Assembly: GCF_011601265.1 (NCBI RefSeq)
Contig: NZ_JAAOLX010000009.1
Coordinates: forward strand, 1-64,000
Length of the DNA stretch: 64,000 nucleotides
Origin: Iodobacter violaceini
GTDB taxonomy: Bacteria; Pseudomonadota; Gammaproteobacteria; Burkholderiales; Chitinibacteraceae
Direction: 5' to 3'
Below, piece by piece: positions 62,842 to 64,000 of the stretch (positions within the stretch are counted from its first letter, which is position 1; every line of letters starts with the position of its first letter). Position numbers and translations under genes: made by a program. The notes below the pieces were generated by a model, which did not search any database, was not told the origin of the DNA, and saw nothing but the letters and a program-made list of their open reading frames with translations.

Positions 62842-64000
62842 TTACTCACAACAGGGAAGCACTAAAGGGGCAATGGCGGCCGCCAGCTCTTGCTGAATTC
62901 TCGCCAAGCCCTGCGCCGTTTGCGCCTCCATTCTGAGTGTAAGCACGGGCGTTGTATTGGACGCCCTGATCAAACCAAAACCATCCGCATATTCAATACG
63001 TAATCCGTCGATTGTAAAAATACGTAAGGCACGCGGAAAAACTACATTTTTAGCAATATCAGCCACAAGGCTATGGCCATCCTGCTCTAAAGCCACTTGT
63101 AACTCGGGGGTAGAAACCGACTGAGGCAAAGCCGCGAGCATCTGATCTAAATCACCGCCGGCAATCATGCTTAAAAACCGCGCACCTGCAAAGAGCGCAT
63201 CATCATCAGGCCAGTCTTTAAAGGCAAAATGCCCGGATAACTCCCCGGCCAGCAAAGCCTTTGAAGCGTACATATGCCGCTTCATATGACCATGCCCGGT
63301 TGGAATCGCAGCGCATGTGCCGCCTTTGCTGCTCACCCACTCACCAATTAAGCCGCTTGATTTCACATCATATAAAATATGCCCCGGCTGCTTTTCCAGC
63401 AGCGCCGCAGCAAACAACATCAGTAAGCGATCGCCGGGAATACTTTCACCGTGACGGGTAACCACGCCCAGACGATCGCCATCACCATCAAATGCGAGAC
63501 CAATATCCGCCTGCTGCTCCTGCACCACCTGCTTTAAATCGGTCAGATTGGCTTCCACCTGAGGATCAGGATGATGGTTTGGAAAAGCGCCGTCCACCTT
63601 GCAATAAAGCTCAACCACCTCACAGCCCAGAGCGCGGTATAAATCCGGCGCAAAAGCGCCCGGAACACCATTACCGCAATCCACCACAATTTTAAAGCGT
63701 TTAGCTATGGGACATGCTGCCAGTACAGCCGCATAATACGCGTCGGCAATTTGCAGCGTTGTATGCTCACCCTGCCCCCGGACAAAATCATCGGCTTCAA
63801 TTCGTTGCCGTAAAGCCTGCAAAGCTTCACCGTCGATGGTTTCGCCTGCCAGCGTAATCTTAATACCATTATAGTCAGCAGGATTATGGCTACCTGTAAT
63901 CATCACCCCCGATCCTGCAGCATACTGGCGCGCAGCAAAATACAGCAAGGGCGTGGCGGCCAAGCCTAAATCCAGCACATTTATCCCGCTTGCCAGCAGC
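62842..64000 (-). CDS. phosphomannomutase/phosphoglucomutase, 5' end outside window
   Basis: 386 residues visible; the frame stays open to the window edge (LLASGINVLDLG reads upstream of residue 1 of the visible GTG at 63978), so the N-terminal part is missing. Alpha-D-phosphohexomutase features: the phosphoserine loop ITGSHNPADYNGIK, the metal loop FDGDGDRLGV, the sugar loop GELSGHFAF, and the C-terminal RASNTTPVLTLRMEA. It interconverts hexose 1- and 6-phosphates for surface polysaccharides, as in AlgC/ManB. Confidence 0.93.
   Translation of the reverse strand, partial: LLASGINVLDLGLAATPLLYFAARQYAAGSGVMITGSHNPADYNGIKITLAGETIDGEALQALRQRIEADDFVRGQGEHTTLQIADAYYAAVLAACPIAKRFKIVVDCGNGVPGAFAPDLYRALGCEVVELYCKVDGAFPNHHPDPQVEANLTDLKQVVQEQQADIGLAFDGDGDRLGVVTRHGESIPGDRLLMLFAAALLEKQPGHILYDVKSSGLIGEWVSSKGGTCAAIPTGHGHMKRHMYASKALLAGELSGHFAFKDWPDDDALFAGARFLSMIAGGDLDQMLAALPQSVSTPELQVALEQDGHSLVADIAKNVVFPRALRIFTIDGLRIEYADGFGLIRASNTTPVLTLRMEAQTAQGLARIQQELAAAIAPLVLPCCE

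Overview
This 64 kb window is an ordinary chromosomal stretch of a motile, polyhydroxyalkanoate-making betaproteobacterium. The gene set (AceK, PhaC-PhaA, HrpA, Tex, XseB-IspA-Dxs, TrhP/YegQ, a YfiR-type module and many two-component and cyclic-di-GMP proteins), the moderate GC content and the AT-rich spacers suggest the Neisseriales, most like Chromobacteriaceae such as Iodobacter. That placement is an inference from overall look, not from a search. No prophage, transposase, CRISPR array or restriction system was seen.

Layout. 1-583: alternating tRNA-Asp(GTC)/tRNA-Val(TAC) array. 0.8-6.9 kb: a PAS-only membrane sensor, then an extracytoplasmic phosphoesterase group (a LamG-bearing alkaline-phosphatase-fold lipoprotein, a tiny lipoprotein, a Tat-exported phospholipase C). 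7-12 kb: a LysR regulator divergent from hrpA. 12.1-15.9 kb (minus): a compact three-gene operon of a YfiN-like diguanylate cyclase, a TonB-dependent receptor and a YfiR-like periplasmic protein. 16-22 kb: FKBP, aceK, phaA, phaC. 22-31 kb: a PBP7-like endopeptidase, apbC, a PsiF-like protein, a PlpD-type patatin autotransporter divergent from a glycerophosphodiesterase, a solute-binding protein, tex. 31-34 kb: an orphan small protein, a Dcu-type C4-dicarboxylate transporter, a short flagellin. 33.9-45.8 kb: a TorS-like hybrid kinase plus REC-GGDEF, divergent from a flavin amine oxidase and an orphan TRAP-type binding protein; tag; then a GAF hybrid kinase overlapping a single-domain receiver. 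45.9-52.7 kb: trhP, two small proteins, a MocR regulator, two tandem HD-GYP paralogues. 53-56 kb: the xseB-ispA-dxs operon. 56.3-59.1 kb: a GT14 glycosyltransferase and a GlmS homologue whose glutaminase site is destroyed. 59.2-64 kb: a chemoreceptor, a YqjD/YqjE-type operon, nadC and a phosphomannomutase cut by the window end.

How it fits together. Signal transduction dominates: two diguanylate cyclases, two HD-GYP proteins, two phosphorelay kinases with two receivers and an Hpt each, a chemoreceptor and a flagellin, pointing to control of the switch between motility and attachment. The other theme is lipid and phosphoester use (phospholipase C, patatin, GDPD) with carbon storage (PhaC/PhaA, AceK). 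The most unusual items are the GlmS-like protein with a dead glutaminase half and an intact isomerase half beside a GT14 enzyme, the receptor-containing YfiN/YfiR operon, and the kinase/cyclase locus divergent from an amine oxidase and an orphan binding protein.
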